Source of the DNA: Aureitalea sp. L0-47
Lineage (GTDB): Bacteria > Bacteroidota > Bacteroidia > Flavobacteriales > Flavobacteriaceae
Direction of reading: 5' to 3'
Assembly: GCF_026126405.1 (NCBI RefSeq)
Contig: NZ_JAFMTQ010000008.1
Location: forward strand, 1 to 64,000
DNA: 64,000 nt
In this document: in pieces, positions 1-9,620 of the stretch
How positions within the stretch are numbered: the first letter of the stretch is position 1
Layout: every line of letters begins with the position of its first letter
The notes under the pieces: model-generated
Database searches by the model: none
Told to the model about the DNA's origin: nothing
The model's input: only the letters and a program-made list of their open reading frames with translations
Translations under genes and position numbers: made by a program

Positions 1-167
1 AACTCTACAAATCAACGACTCAACAACTCAACGAATCAACTTTTGTCGGGTGTCGGGTGTACGATGTAAGAAGTTGAAAGTCGGAAGTCGGAAGTGAGCG
101 GTGAGCGGTGAGTAATTCTGCATATACAACTCTACAAATCAACGACTCAACAACTCAACGAATCAAC
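1..167. repeat. Intergenic repeat patch with a 40-bp direct repeat
   Basis: Positions 1-40 and 128-167 are identical (an ACTCAACAACTCAACGAATCAA-type string). Between them lie short tandem units: GTCGGGT at 47-60, GAAGTCG at 76-95 and GAGCGGT at 95-111. Related heptamer units recur at 7972-8150 and 22463-22521, always downstream of gene 3' ends. There is no coding potential. This is a dispersed non-coding repeat and not a CRISPR, because there are no equal-length spacers. Confidence 0.75.
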
Positions 168-169
168 AT

Positions 170-667
170 CTAGTCCAAATCCAGCACATCCTTCATAAAC
201 CCGTACAGCTGGTACATTTCTGGCCGTCCCTTGGCTTTTCCCATTCTACCTGCAAAGTATAGTGCGAACCACCCCAGGATCATAAAACACATCAACAATA
301 ATTGGACAGCATAAGGCTCGCCCAGGGAAGCCCTGGTATACGCCCAGATCCCAAAACCGATAAAAAGACTGGCAACGGCAAAATGCAGGAACATGAACAT
401 GGTCCAAACGGTAGGCTTAGGCCCGAAAACCCCTCTTAAAAACGTTTTACCTTCTTCAAAAGATACAATTTCGAGATCCAATTGTGGCGACCAGTAGTGT
501 TGTTTATTCTTCGGAATTTTCAGAAAAACATGATCGTCCACCCTGGTAATAACGATTTCCGCAGTGGAATTCTTTGCGGCTTCGAAAGCTTGTAATGCCT
601 CTTCACTACTATGTTCCAGTTCCATCCTGAACCGGGGCCGGAGTACTACTTCATTCGATAAAGCCAT
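170..667 (-). CDS. Small membrane protein of unknown function
   Basis: A 165-residue protein that I cannot assign to a named family. The first 75 residues are soluble and charged. Two hydrophobic segments follow, at about residues 88-110 (WTMFMFLHFAVASLFIGFGI) and 122-140 (LLLMCFMILGWFALYFAG). A short polar tail ends in DVLDLD. The expected topology is two inner-membrane helices with both ends in the cytoplasm. It is transcribed divergently from der with a 109-bp gap. Upstream on its own strand is an AT-rich TACTTTA string that could be a -7 element. The function is unknown and only the topology can be supported. Confidence 0.7.
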   Translation of the reverse strand: MALSNEVVLRPRFRMELEHSSEEALQAFEAAKNSTAEIVITRVDDHVFLKIPKNKQHYWSPQLDLEIVSFEEGKTFLRGVFGPKPTVWTMFMFLHFAVASLFIGFGIWAYTRASLGEPYAVQLLLMCFMILGWFALYFAGRMGKAKGRPEMYQLYGFMKDVLDLD

Positions 668-751
668 ATTGGTTGATTAGTAGAATTGATTAAAGTATTT
701 AATTTGAAGGAAACTAAAGCTGACATTTATCAGCCTTCGGCCAAAAAGCCC

Positions 752-775
752 TATTTTTGCCGCAAATTCAAGGAG
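752..775 (+). promoter_or_regulatory. der -7 element and Shine-Dalgarno
   Basis: A TATTTTTG match to the Bacteroidetes -7 consensus TAnnTTTG lies at 752-759. It is followed by AGGAG at 771-775, just before the ATG at 777. An obvious Shine-Dalgarno is uncommon in this window and fixes the start of der. Confidence 0.6.
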
Positions 776-776
776 C

Positions 777-2081
777 ATGAGTATTGTAGCCATCGTAGGA
801 AGGCCAAATGTAGGGAAATCCACTTTTTTTAACCGACTCATACAGCGTCGCGAAGCCATCGTAGACGCGGTGAGCGGGGTGACACGTGATCGTCATTATG
901 GAAAAAGCGACTGGAACGGTAAGGAGTTTTCCCTTATCGATACCGGAGGTTATGTGGTGGGTAGCGATGATATCTTCGAGTCCGAGATCGATAAGCAGGT
1001 AGAATTGGCAATCGACGAGGCGGATGCCATCATTTTTATGGTGGATGTTGAAACCGGGGTGACCGGTATGGATGAAGATGTAGCTCAATTGCTTCGGAAA
1101 AGTCAAAAACCGGTTTTCCTGGCAGTGAATAAAGTGGATAGCGCAAACCGAATGCACGATGCGGTGGAGTTCTATTCCCTTGGCTTCGAAAAATACTATC
1201 CTATTTCTGGGATCAATGGCAGCGGAAGTGGGGACCTTTTAGATGATCTTGTTGAAGTACTACCCGAAACCGAAGATCGAGAAGAGGACGAGCTGCCCAG
1301 GTTTGCAGTGGTAGGGCGGCCCAACGCTGGAAAGTCCTCCTTTATCAATGCGCTCATTGGAAAAGATCGATTTGTGGTGACCGACATCGCAGGGACTACG
1401 CGAGACAGTATCGATACCAAATACAATCGCTTTGGTTTCGAATTCAACCTTGTGGATACGGCCGGTATTCGAAGAAAGAGCAAAGTAAAAGAAGACCTGG
1501 AATTCTATTCGGTGATGCGTTCGGTGAGAGCCATAGAGCACTGCGATGTGGTCTTGCTGGTTTTCGACGCGACTCGGGGCTTCGACGGACAGGTTCAGAA
1601 TATATTCTGGTTGGCTGAACGAAACAATAAGGGAGTAGTGATCCTGGTGAATAAATGGGACCTGGTTGAAGGCAAGGATAACAAGACTACCAAGGATTTC
1701 GAGGCTTACATCCGAAAGCAATGTGAACCTTTTACTGATGTTCCTATTGTATTTATCTCTGCCCTCACAAAACAACGTATTTACAAGGCGATTGAGACCG
1801 CGGTGGATGTTTACAAGAACAGAAGCAAGCGCATTAAGACTTCAAAGTTGAACGATGTGATGCTGCCTATCATCCAAATTAAACCACCTCCTGCTACCAA
1901 GGGGAAATATGTAAAGATCAAGTTCATTACACAATTACCCACACCTTATCCATCTTTTGCCTTCTTTGCCAATCTTCCGCAGTATGTGAAAGATCCTTAT
2001 AAGCGATTTTTGGAGAACCAGTTGCGGGACAACTTCGATTTTACAGGTGTGCCTGTTACTATCTATATTCGTAAGAAATAG
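777..2081 (+). CDS. der: Ribosome biogenesis GTPase Der (EngA)
   Basis: A 434-residue tandem-GTPase protein that acts in 50S subunit maturation. The first G domain has its P-loop GRPNVGKST at residues 8-16, and NKVD lies near 117. A second complete G domain has GRPNAGKSS near residue 179, then DTAG and NKWD. The C-terminal 90 residues form the KH-like domain that contacts rRNA and end in a basic YIRKK. The length matches the family. The start is supported by an AGGAG ribosome site 2 nt upstream. It is monocistronic: a divergent gene lies upstream and an 840-bp non-coding stretch downstream. Confidence 0.97.
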   Translation: MSIVAIVGRPNVGKSTFFNRLIQRREAIVDAVSGVTRDRHYGKSDWNGKEFSLIDTGGYVVGSDDIFESEIDKQVELAIDEADAIIFMVDVETGVTGMDEDVAQLLRKSQKPVFLAVNKVDSANRMHDAVEFYSLGFEKYYPISGINGSGSGDLLDDLVEVLPETEDREEDELPRFAVVGRPNAGKSSFINALIGKDRFVVTDIAGTTRDSIDTKYNRFGFEFNLVDTAGIRRKSKVKEDLEFYSVMRSVRAIEHCDVVLLVFDATRGFDGQVQNIFWLAERNNKGVVILVNKWDLVEGKDNKTTKDFEAYIRKQCEPFTDVPIVFISALTKQRIYKAIETAVDVYKNRSKRIKTSKLNDVMLPIIQIKPPPATKGKYVKIKFITQLPTPYPSFAFFANLPQYVKDPYKRFLENQLRDNFDFTGVPVTIYIRKK

Positions 2082-2921
2082 GTCATTCCAGGACCGCTTC
2101 CGATAGCTTCATAGGAACTATCTCTTTTATCCTTTTTTGTTGTTCTTCGGCTAAGAATTTATTTTAAAGGATAGTACTGCGATGGCAAAAAGGAGCAGGA
2201 GAATCGACTTGGTTTTCAAAAGGAAGTGTTAAAGTTTCAAGGTTTTGTCTCCGTACAATATACTAAACAAATAAGGCGCCATAAAATATTTTCACGCTCC
2301 GAAACGATTCAACGGAAAATGGATTCTGATATCGCTCTTGTATGATGAATTTAAATCTTTTTGCCGGACAAATGGAAGCATGAGACGATGATAAATATTT
2401 AACAAAATGTTGGGTTCTAAGCCCGAAAATGAAGCTACTTTAGTAGTCATAAATCGATTTTCAATTTACTTTTTATTGAAGTTAAACTCCCCACGTTCGC
2501 TTCATGATTGGCATTACAAACCGGACCTAACTCTTCCTTACCGATAATTTTTAAGCTCCGGAATCATTTTGCCGAAAAAAAAAACAGAAAAGTACTGAAA
2601 GTCAAGCCGTTCTTAAAGTTGAATCAACACGCCACTAACAATCGCCTATTGTGGCTCTAATTTGTAGGATTCAACTGACTTTTTGTTAAAACGGCGACTT
2701 GAATGTTAAAATAAAATGCATTTAGACGAATAAATATGCGTTTTAACGATAAAATATTATATAATTGTAGTAAACAAACCGAAAAGCCCCTGTGATCGTG
2801 CCCCTTGTCGCCAACTAACTTTGCAACTATTTTTCGGAATACGTTCCTCGAGAACGAATTCAGATTGCTTAGAACCTCACTTCCGACAACACCACAGGCT
2901 TTACAATGACGAATCAACTTC
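2082..2921. other. 840-bp AT-rich intergenic region without a gene
   Basis: Neither strand has an ORF with family character, and I see no tRNA or recognised riboswitch. The stretch is AT-rich, with poly-A at 2575-2583. It contains TAACTTTG at 2816-2823, a good match to TAnnTTTG, which would give the adhesin operon a leader of about 90 nt. Its length is unusual for this otherwise compact window. It could hold upstream regulatory sites or a decayed gene. Confidence 0.6.
2816..2823 (+). promoter_or_regulatory. Candidate -7 element of the adhesin/PorP operon
   Basis: TAACTTTG matches the Bacteroidetes -7 consensus TAnnTTTG and lies about 98 nt before the adhesin ATG. No well-placed -33 TTG stands out, so the call is tentative. 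Confidence 0.4.
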
Positions 2922-5900
2922 ATGAAACAGTTGTGGTTCTATATCGTACTTATATCCCTGGGATTCGTGCCTTCCACCAATGCACAGATACAGGAACCGT
3001 TTTCCATACGCTTTAGTCAGTCGCTCAATGGCGACTTCACCACGATTGCTAATAATATGGTGGGAAGACATCCCACAAATCCCTATAACGGTAACGGTAA
3101 TAATCACGACTTCAACAATAACGTTTATGTCGACATAGACGGTGATCCGAATACGTTCAACTCCAGTTCGGCGAATTTTGTAGATCCAAGTATCAACGGT
3201 GCATGTATCAATATTTTCAGAGCCTACCTATACTGGGCGGCTGTAGACGTTGAGCAACCCGGTGGAGGGGATAATCAGCCCAATTGGAATTTCGATGATG
3301 TCATGATGATGATGCCGGGTGAAACTACCTACACCACCTATACGGCAGATGATGTGATCTTCCGGGGAAGAGATACCCACTTCAGTAATGATCCTTACAT
3401 CTGTGTGAAAGATATCACCACCGAAGTAACTGCGTTAACGAATAAGTTTGGAGATTACCAGGTAGCCAATGTAGAAGCGGCCATAGGTTCCGTGGCACAC
3501 GACCCGTTAGTGGGTACTACCGGAGGATGGCAGATCGTATTCATCTATGAGAGTCAGAGTTTACCGGCAAAGAACATCACCCTGTTCGATGGTTATGCTC
3601 ACGTAACCAACATCATTAACGATATTGATATTAATTTCAGCGGATTTCAAACCACCCCGGCCGGAAATGTGAATGCTAATATGCTCATTGGTGGACTGGA
3701 AGGTGATAGGGGTCTGAATGGTGACCGACTTCGCATTCAGGATGTGTCTAACAACTTTGTAGATATTACTGCTCCTCAGCGTGCGGCAAATAACTTTTTC
3801 AATAGTAGAATTACCGATGCCACCGGAGACTTTGTGAATCGTGTTCCAGCCAGTACAAATACCCTCGGCTTTGATGCAGCGGCCTTTCCGCTTGATAATC
3901 CGGGTAACTCAGTAATTACGAACAATCAAACCAGTGCAACGGTGCGAATCTCTTCCCAGAATGAAGTGTATGGCTTATACCTTCTGGGACTTGCCGTTGA
4001 AGTCTATAGCCCGAGTTTAGATCCCTTAGTGATCACGCAAACCTCAGGAACCAACCCTGCCAATCCAGGGGACATTCTGGGTTTCAATTTTACCTTTGAA
4101 AACACTGGGAACGACAATGCGATAAATACCAATTTATCTACCGTGATCCCTCCCCAGGCAACTTTACTTAACATTACCAACCTGCCTCCCGGTGTTACCT
4201 ATACCTATAACGCAGCTACAGGTGACTTGAATTTCGTCGTAGCCAATGGCTTTCTGGACGTAGGAGATCCACCTATTACTATCCCCATGGAACTACAGGT
4301 GAATGACGAATGTTACTTCCTGGAAGACGATTGTACCCTTTCCTTCGACCTGCAATTCACTGCAACCTACGAAGGCGCACAGTTTCCGGGTGTGATCAAT
4401 ACGGTAAGTACTGCAGATCCAACCTCTTGTACTGCTACCCCATATACAATAGACGTAAATCAGCCAGTCGTTAACTGGCTTACTGCACCAGGTGCACTTG
4501 ATGTAAACCTGGATTGCGACGATACCACCGGCCTGGCCCAGGCGCAGAACCTGGAACCGGTACCGGACAAATGTACTTTTACACTGAACAAGACATCGGG
4601 ACCTTTTGTGCCTGGTAGCTGCCCAAACACCGGAACCTATACAAATACATGGAACTTTACCGACGCCTGTGGTGTGACTATCGCAGATTATGTTCAGGTG
4701 ATTTCCATAACCGACACCCAGGATCCAATAGGCTCAAATCCATCGCCGATCAATGTTCAATGTGTAAGCGAGATACCCGCTCCGGACCCGACAGTGGTAA
4801 CAGATGAAGCCGATAATTGTTCAGTGCCAACCGTGGTGTTTGTGAGCGATGTTTCAGATAACCAAACCTGTCCTGAAACTATTACTCGAACCTACAGTGT
4901 GACCGACGCCTGTGGCAATTCGATCAATGTCACCCAGCAGATCATTATCCAGGATGATATTTCACCTACCGCCAGTAACCCGGCTCCATTAAATGTGAGT
5001 TGTATTTCTGAAGTACCAGCAGCCGATCCGGCCGTTGTAACGGATGAAGCCGATAATTGCGGAACCCCTACAGTAGCTTTCGTTTCTGAGGTGTCCGATA
5101 ACCAGACCTGCCCCGAAACTATCACAAGAACTTATAGCGTAACTGATACCTGCGGAAATTCGATCGATGTCACCCAGCAGATCATTATCCAGGATGATAT
5201 TTCACCTACCGCCAGTAACCCGGCCCCATTATATGTGAGTTGTATTTCTGAAGTACCTCCAGCCGATCCGGCCGTTGTAACAGACGCAGCCGACAATTGC
5301 GGAACTCCAACCGTAACTTTTGTTTCTGACGTGTCGGATAATCAGACCTGTCCTGAAACTATTACACGCACCTATAGCGTAACCGATGTCTGTGGAAATT
5401 CAATCGTTGTTACCCAGCAGATCATTATACAGGATGATATCGCACCAACCGCCAGCAACCCGGCTTCACTGAATGTCCAGTGTATTGACGATGTTCCTTC
5501 GCCCGATCCTTCGGTAGTTACTGATGCAGGTGATAACTGCGGAACTCCGGAGGTTGCCTTTGTTTCAGATGTTTCCGATAACCAGACCTGTCCTGAAACG
5601 ATTAGCAGAACTTACAGCGTAACTGATAGTTGTGGGAATTCCATCGAGGTGGTACAACAGATCATCATTCAGGATGATATCCCGCCAACTGCAAGTAACC
5701 CGCAACCCATGATGCTGGAATGCGACGGTTCTGTTCCGCCACCAGACACATCGGTTGTTATCGATGCAAGTGATAACTGTGGTTCAACTATAGTGGAATT
5801 TGTTTCTGATGTTTCAGACAATGGTTCCTGCCCCGAAACCATCACACGTACCTATAGTGTAACGGATGCTTGTGGAAATACAATTTTCGTAGAGCAGTCA

Positions 5901-6737
5901 TTAATTATTCAGGATACAACAGCACCTCAGTTGGTAACTAACCTTCAGCCGGAGATCAATTTGAGTTGCCAAGAACTACCTGAAGTACCTGAGCTGGTTT
6001 TCAGTGATAATTGTACAGCGAATCCAACAGTAGACTATTCCGAGGAAATGGTCGAACTGAACGATATCGATTATAACATTATAAGAAACTGGGTTGTTAC
6101 GGACGATTGTAACAATCAAAGTACCTATGAACAGATCCTGTTGATTCGTCCGGAAGTTGAATTCGATGAGGTTTCATTCGAGATCTGCCCGACAGACGAC
6201 CCGATAAACCTGGAAACCCTGATCGATAATACTTCCAACCTGGATGGCACCTGGGATAGCGAATATCTCGACCAGTTGGAAGGAACTATCTTCGATCCGT
6301 CAACCTTCGATCCCGGTGTTTTCAGTTTCAACTACACATTCATGGAAAACGAATGTGAGTGGTCAACAGTGATCGAAGTATCCATTAGTGAATCCTGTAC
6401 CAATTTCCCATGTATAGCATCCAAGGACGATGTGCGTATTTCCAAGTTGGTATCGGCAAACAACGACGGCTTCAACGATTTCTTCGAAGTGAATTTCGAC
6501 CTCGACCCAAACAGCAATGAACCTTGTGATATCGTGGTGGAAGTGGAGATCTTCAATCGTTGGGGGGCACGAGTGTATAAAGACGATAATTATCAGAACG
6601 ACTGGTACGGCGTTTCACCTTCAGGATCCTTTGGAGATGCGACACTGCTGCCAACCGGAACCTATTACTATGTAGTAACCCTTAGAAACAGTGGTTTCGA
6701 CCCAATCCAGGGCTTTATACTACTTGGAACAGAATAA
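2922..6737 (+). CDS. Large secreted repeat adhesin with type B T9SS C-terminal domain
   Basis: A 1271-residue surface protein. Residues 1-21 are a signal peptide ending in NAQ. Residues 25-350 are a calcium-protein-like Asn/Asp-rich region. Near residues 370-500 is a DUF11/conserved-repeat-like beta domain (NPANPGDILGFNFTFENTGN). From about residue 600 to 1000 there are five near-identical 80-residue HYR-like repeats, each with D-N-C-G, V-S-D-N-x-x-C-P-E-T and Y-S-V-T-D-x-C-G-N. The end, from about residue 1172 (SANNDGFNDFFEV to GFILLGTE), is the gliding-motility-associated C-terminal domain that directs type B cargo through the type IX secretion system. The next gene, with no spacer, encodes a PorP/SprF protein, the usual partner of type B cargo. 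A role in adhesion or gliding is inferred from the architecture. Confidence 0.9.
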   Translation: MKQLWFYIVLISLGFVPSTNAQIQEPFSIRFSQSLNGDFTTIANNMVGRHPTNPYNGNGNNHDFNNNVYVDIDGDPNTFNSSSANFVDPSINGACINIFRAYLYWAAVDVEQPGGGDNQPNWNFDDVMMMMPGETTYTTYTADDVIFRGRDTHFSNDPYICVKDITTEVTALTNKFGDYQVANVEAAIGSVAHDPLVGTTGGWQIVFIYESQSLPAKNITLFDGYAHVTNIINDIDINFSGFQTTPAGNVNANMLIGGLEGDRGLNGDRLRIQDVSNNFVDITAPQRAANNFFNSRITDATGDFVNRVPASTNTLGFDAAAFPLDNPGNSVITNNQTSATVRISSQNEVYGLYLLGLAVEVYSPSLDPLVITQTSGTNPANPGDILGFNFTFENTGNDNAINTNLSTVIPPQATLLNITNLPPGVTYTYNAATGDLNFVVANGFLDVGDPPITIPMELQVNDECYFLEDDCTLSFDLQFTATYEGAQFPGVINTVSTADPTSCTATPYTIDVNQPVVNWLTAPGALDVNLDCDDTTGLAQAQNLEPVPDKCTFTLNKTSGPFVPGSCPNTGTYTNTWNFTDACGVTIADYVQVISITDTQDPIGSNPSPINVQCVSEIPAPDPTVVTDEADNCSVPTVVFVSDVSDNQTCPETITRTYSVTDACGNSINVTQQIIIQDDISPTASNPAPLNVSCISEVPAADPAVVTDEADNCGTPTVAFVSEVSDNQTCPETITRTYSVTDTCGNSIDVTQQIIIQDDISPTASNPAPLYVSCISEVPPADPAVVTDAADNCGTPTVTFVSDVSDNQTCPETITRTYSVTDVCGNSIVVTQQIIIQDDIAPTASNPASLNVQCIDDVPSPDPSVVTDAGDNCGTPEVAFVSDVSDNQTCPETISRTYSVTDSCGNSIEVVQQIIIQDDIPPTASNPQPMMLECDGSVPPPDTSVVIDASDNCGSTIVEFVSDVSDNGSCPETITRTYSVTDACGNTIFVEQSLIIQDTTAPQLVTNLQPEINLSCQELPEVPELVFSDNCTANPTVDYSEEMVELNDIDYNIIRNWVVTDDCNNQSTYEQILLIRPEVEFDEVSFEICPTDDPINLETLIDNTSNLDGTWDSEYLDQLEGTIFDPSTFDPGVFSFNYTFMENECEWSTVIEVSISESCTNFPCIASKDDVRISKLVSANNDGFNDFFEVNFDLDPNSNEPCDIVVEVEIFNRWGARVYKDDNYQNDWYGVSPSGSFGDATLLPTGTYYYVVTLRNSGFDPIQGFILLGTE
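4720..5930 (+). repeat. Five tandem 240-bp coding repeats in the adhesin
   Basis: The DNA repeats with an exact 240-nt period. For example, the strings around 4921-4980 and 5161-5220 are nearly identical over 60 nt. Each unit encodes one 80-residue HYR-like domain with conserved Cys. The first copies are most alike at DNA level, while the fourth and fifth have diverged. This pattern fits recent duplication or gene conversion. Confidence 0.85.
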
Positions 6738-7661
6738 ATGAGAGTATTGAAAAACATAGTATTCGTGATGTTGGCGTTGATAACGCTACAGCAGGCCTAT
6801 GGGCAGCAGACGCCTCAATTCTCTCAGTATATGTACAATACCATCTCCATTAACCCGGCCTACGCCGGTTCTAAAGAGGTCCTGGTGGTTAACCTGCTGA
6901 ACAGGAACCAATGGATGGGTGTAGACGGAGCTCCTGTCACCCAAACACTTTCCGCGCACAGTGGAATTCCCGGGTCGAACCTGGGAGTGGGATTGTCTAT
7001 CGTCAACGACAAACTAGGTTTTGAACGCACCACCTATATCTACTCGGATGTTTCCTATAAACTGAATCTCGATCACTACGACGAGTACAAACTAACCTTC
7101 GGAATCAAGGCTGGTTTCAGAAAATACAGCCTGGATGAAGAACTATTGAACGATCCTGGTTCGATGAATGATCCTTTCCTGATGAATGCCGATTTCAACT
7201 GGGATCCGAATGTGGGTGTTGGTGTTTACTTCCGAGGAGAATCTTTCTATTTAGGTGTTTCGGCACCACGATTACTCACCTACCGGGGAAGTTCAGAATA
7301 CTTTTCACTGGAACGTATTGCCTATTACGTGAATGGAGGTTATGTGATGGATCTCAACCCAAACCTCGTCTTCAAACCAGCATTCATCGTCAAGTATACC
7401 AATGGAGCGCCTATCTCATTCGATATGTCTGCTATGTTCCTGATCAATGAAAATTTCTGGTTAGGCGGTTCGTATCGATTTAATGATTCCTTCGGTGCCC
7501 TGGTGAATTTCAAGGTTGCAAGAGGAGTAAATGTGGGTTATGCCTACGATTATGTGACTTCAGGATTGAATACCGCGACCTGGGGATCTCACGAATTGAT
7601 GCTGAATTTCGAATTCCTGTGGCCGAAGCCACGGTGTAAGTGTAAGGATCTTTATAACTAG
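6738..7661 (+). CDS. PorP/SprF family type IX secretion outer-membrane protein
   Basis: A 307-residue protein with a signal peptide (residues 1-22, ending in AYGQ). It opens with the family signature QTPQFSQYMYNTISINPAYAG at about residues 23-43 and continues as alternating amphipathic strands of a beta-barrel. PorP/SprF proteins are outer-membrane components; paralogues paired with a type B-domain cargo are thought to anchor or secrete that cargo. The ATG directly follows the adhesin stop codon, so the two genes form an operon and very probably work as a pair. Its C-terminus, PRCKCKDLYN, is Cys-rich, as is common in this family. Confidence 0.93.
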   Translation: MRVLKNIVFVMLALITLQQAYGQQTPQFSQYMYNTISINPAYAGSKEVLVVNLLNRNQWMGVDGAPVTQTLSAHSGIPGSNLGVGLSIVNDKLGFERTTYIYSDVSYKLNLDHYDEYKLTFGIKAGFRKYSLDEELLNDPGSMNDPFLMNADFNWDPNVGVGVYFRGESFYLGVSAPRLLTYRGSSEYFSLERIAYYVNGGYVMDLNPNLVFKPAFIVKYTNGAPISFDMSAMFLINENFWLGGSYRFNDSFGALVNFKVARGVNVGYAYDYVTSGLNTATWGSHELMLNFEFLWPKPRCKCKDLYN

Positions 7662-7689
7662 ATATAAGGGATCCCACAGTCGGGGTATT

Positions 7690-7815
7690 AAAAGATCAAA
7701 ATACAAACTACAAATATCAAAGAGTTCCAAAAATCAAACTCAAAATCATTGGTCCTTGTAAGTTGTGATTTATTTGAGTTTTGAGAATTGGAATTTGTGA
7801 TTTCCCAAAAGGGAT
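7690..7815. repeat. Imperfect long inverted repeat (TGATTTGAG family)
   Basis: The left arm (AAAATCAAACTCAAAATCA) is roughly complementary to the right arm (TGATTTATTTGAGTTTTGAG). A similar element lies at 59128-59245. Both start with GATCAAAA and end with TTTGTGATTT. It is non-coding and downstream of the PorP-like gene. It may act as a hairpin or be a dispersed palindromic repeat. Confidence 0.5.
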
Positions 7816-7879
7816 TATTCGCATAATTCCGAAATGATCAAATAAACGAACCAACGAATAAATTGATCGATGTTCATGT

Positions 7880-7960
7880 TGAAAGTGGGAAGTGTCACCT
7901 CGAGCGCCCGCCTGAACGGAACGGGCAGGCAGTCGAGAGGTCTCATCTCTTGCCAAGTGT
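7880..7960. repeat. REP-like palindromic element
   Basis: The string runs CACCTCGAGCGCCCGCCTG, then ACGGGCAGGC, then AGTCGAGAGGTCT. The outer CTCGA/TCGAG and inner GCCCG/CGGGC arms can pair. GC content is well above the flanking DNA. It lies between convergent genes. Confidence 0.45.
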
Positions 7961-7971
7961 TAGATTTTTCT

Positions 7972-8190
7972 GTCAGAAGTCAGAAGTCAGAAGTCAGAAG
8001 TCAGAAGACGGAAGTCGGTCGTCAGAGGTTTTTTCCAACATTCTAAGATTCCAAGAGCGTAGCGATACTAAGAACGAAGTGATACGAATATACTGATGTG
8101 GGTTGTCAGTTGTCGGTTGTCAGTTGTCGGTTGTCGGTTGTCGGAAGTGTATTACTACGAATAAACAACTCAACGCATCAACAAATCACC
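7972..8190. repeat. Heptamer tandem repeats between convergent genes
   Basis: TCAGAAG units are repeated at 7972-8008, GTTGTCG/GTTGTCA units at 8101-8145, and an ACAACTCAACGCATCAAC string lies at 8165-8185, similar to the repeat at window positions 1-167. It sits between the 3' ends of the PorP-like gene and merR. Short ORFs crossing this stretch are artefacts of the repeats. Together with the two preceding elements it fills the 530-bp gap at 7662-8192. Confidence 0.7.
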
Positions 8191-8192
8191 CT

Positions 8193-8522
8193 TCAGAGCT
8201 GCTCCTTGATCTTCAGTAGTTCCGCTTTAACCGTCTCCAGTTTACGAATGATCACAAAGTTGTCCATGGTTGGTTTCTTGTTTTCTTTGAGATGTATTTT
8301 GGCTCCTTCAAGTGTGAAACCTCGTTCTTTCACAAGATGGTAGATGAGTTCGAGATTTTTAATATCCTCCGGGGTAAACTTTCTATTCCCCTTGGCATTC
8401 TTTTTAGGCTGTAGAATATCAAATTCCTTTTCCCAGAAACGGAGTAGCGAAGTATTAACGTCGAATGCCCTGGCGACCTCGCCTATACCGTAGTATCGTT
8501 TTTCGGGCAATTCAACATGCAT
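8193..8522 (-). CDS. MerR family transcriptional regulator
   Basis: A 109-residue single-domain MerR protein. An N-terminal winged helix (YYGIGEVARAFDVNTSLLRFW, residues 10-30, then FTPEDIKNLELIYHLVKERGFTL) is followed by a C-terminal dimerisation helix (residues 78-109). There is no effector domain or metal-binding Cys, so it is not a metal sensor of the classical type. Its ATG overlaps the TAA of the upstream M23 peptidase gene (TAATG), which implies translational coupling. Flavobacteria commonly carry this MerR/M23 pair. The target genes are not known. Confidence 0.88.
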   Translation of the reverse strand: MHVELPEKRYYGIGEVARAFDVNTSLLRFWEKEFDILQPKKNAKGNRKFTPEDIKNLELIYHLVKERGFTLEGAKIHLKENKKPTMDNFVIIRKLETVKAELLKIKEQL

Positions 8523-9499
8523 TAGTCAAGTGATTGGTTTTCCTGTTTGGACAATTCAAGCATCTTGGCAAATTCCTCCGGAGTTAGGTTTCCGTAGTAG
8601 AAATTGATCGGATTGATTCGCTCTCCATCCTTAAATATCTCATAGTGCAGGTGAGGGGCTTCACTCCGTCCCGTACTTCCCACAAAACCAATAAGGTCTC
8701 CACGCTTCACGCGCTGTCCTTTCCTAATATTGTAGTTGTATAAGTGGGCATACAGACTTTCGTAACCGTATCCATGGTCGATGCGAATATGCTTTCCATA
8801 ACCTGCAGCCGTGTTGTCTGCCCTGCTCACCACTCCGTCACCCGATGCATAGATCGGTGTACCACGACGAGCGGTAAAATCCATTCCCCAGTGGAATTTC
8901 CTGGCCTTTGTAAACGGATCGGTTCTGTATCCAAAACCTGAAGCCATTCGGGTTAGGTCTTCGTTACGCACAGGCTGAATAGCCGGAATTGCTGATAAAA
9001 GCTCTTCTTTTTCTTCCGCCATTTTCGCGATCTCGTCCAGGGATCGAGATTGAACAACGATCTGTTTTGTAAGTATGTCCAGTCTGCGATTGGAAGCAAT
9101 AATGAGTTTCGAATTATCGAATCCTTCAAGCTCCTTGTAGCGGTTTATCCCTCCAAAACCAGCTTTGCGCTGCTCGTCCGGGATAGGGTTGGCTTCGAAA
9201 TAGACTCGGTAAAGATTATTATCGCGTTCAGCCATATCGGAAAGAACTATTTCGGCCTGGTCCATCTTTTTATTCAGTAGTTCGTACTGAAGTTCCAGGT
9301 TAGCCAATTCGCGTTTCAGCTCTTTCTCCTTGGGAGTTTGGATATAAGGTAAGTTGATGTATACAAGCAACAAGAGGAATCCACTTAAGAACATCCCCAA
9401 TAAGCTCAAAAGAAAAATACCGATCTTGCGCCCCTTTTTTCCCTCTATTTTCCGGTACGACAGGGTTTCGCTATCGTAGTAATATTTTACCTTAGACAT
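8522..9499 (-). CDS. M23 family metallopeptidase (peptidoglycan endopeptidase)
   Basis: A 325-residue membrane-anchored cell-wall hydrolase. It has one transmembrane helix at residues 28-48 (FLLSLLGMFLSGFLLLLVYI) and a coiled coil at residues 58-95. From about residue 190 there is a LytM/M23 domain with HWGMD near 202 (zinc ligands H and D) and HLHYE near 283. All catalytic residues are present, so it should be an active zinc endopeptidase in the periplasm. It is the first gene of a two-gene unit with merR. A TAAGTTTT -7 candidate lies just before the start on the minus strand. It is divergent from alaS. Confidence 0.93.
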   Translation of the reverse strand: MSKVKYYYDSETLSYRKIEGKKGRKIGIFLLSLLGMFLSGFLLLLVYINLPYIQTPKEKELKRELANLELQYELLNKKMDQAEIVLSDMAERDNNLYRVYFEANPIPDEQRKAGFGGINRYKELEGFDNSKLIIASNRRLDILTKQIVVQSRSLDEIAKMAEEKEELLSAIPAIQPVRNEDLTRMASGFGYRTDPFTKARKFHWGMDFTARRGTPIYASGDGVVSRADNTAAGYGKHIRIDHGYGYESLYAHLYNYNIRKGQRVKRGDLIGFVGSTGRSEAPHLHYEIFKDGERINPINFYYGNLTPEEFAKMLELSKQENQSLD

Positions 9500-9513
9500 A
9501 CGTTAAAAAAACT

Positions 9514-9521
9514 TATTTTTG
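9514..9521 (+). promoter_or_regulatory. -7 element for alaS
   Basis: TATTTTTG fits TAnnTTTG exactly and lies about 100 nt before the alaS ATG. It overlaps the divergent promoter region of the M23 peptidase gene, so the two units share a regulatory region of about 120 bp. Confidence 0.45.
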
Positions 9522-9620
9522 CTCGTTGAAGGGTAGTGCTAACTTTTACCTAACGCTCTGCAAATATAGAAATTGTTTTGCGGATATCATTTATATACAG
9601 TTCCGTACAAATTAAGGCAT

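Noticed and set aside
7717-8343. Several 77-81 residue ORFs in 7662-8343
   Set aside because: They are produced by heptamer and palindromic repeats or lie antisense to merR. They have no start signals and low-complexity or Ser/Arg-rich translations.
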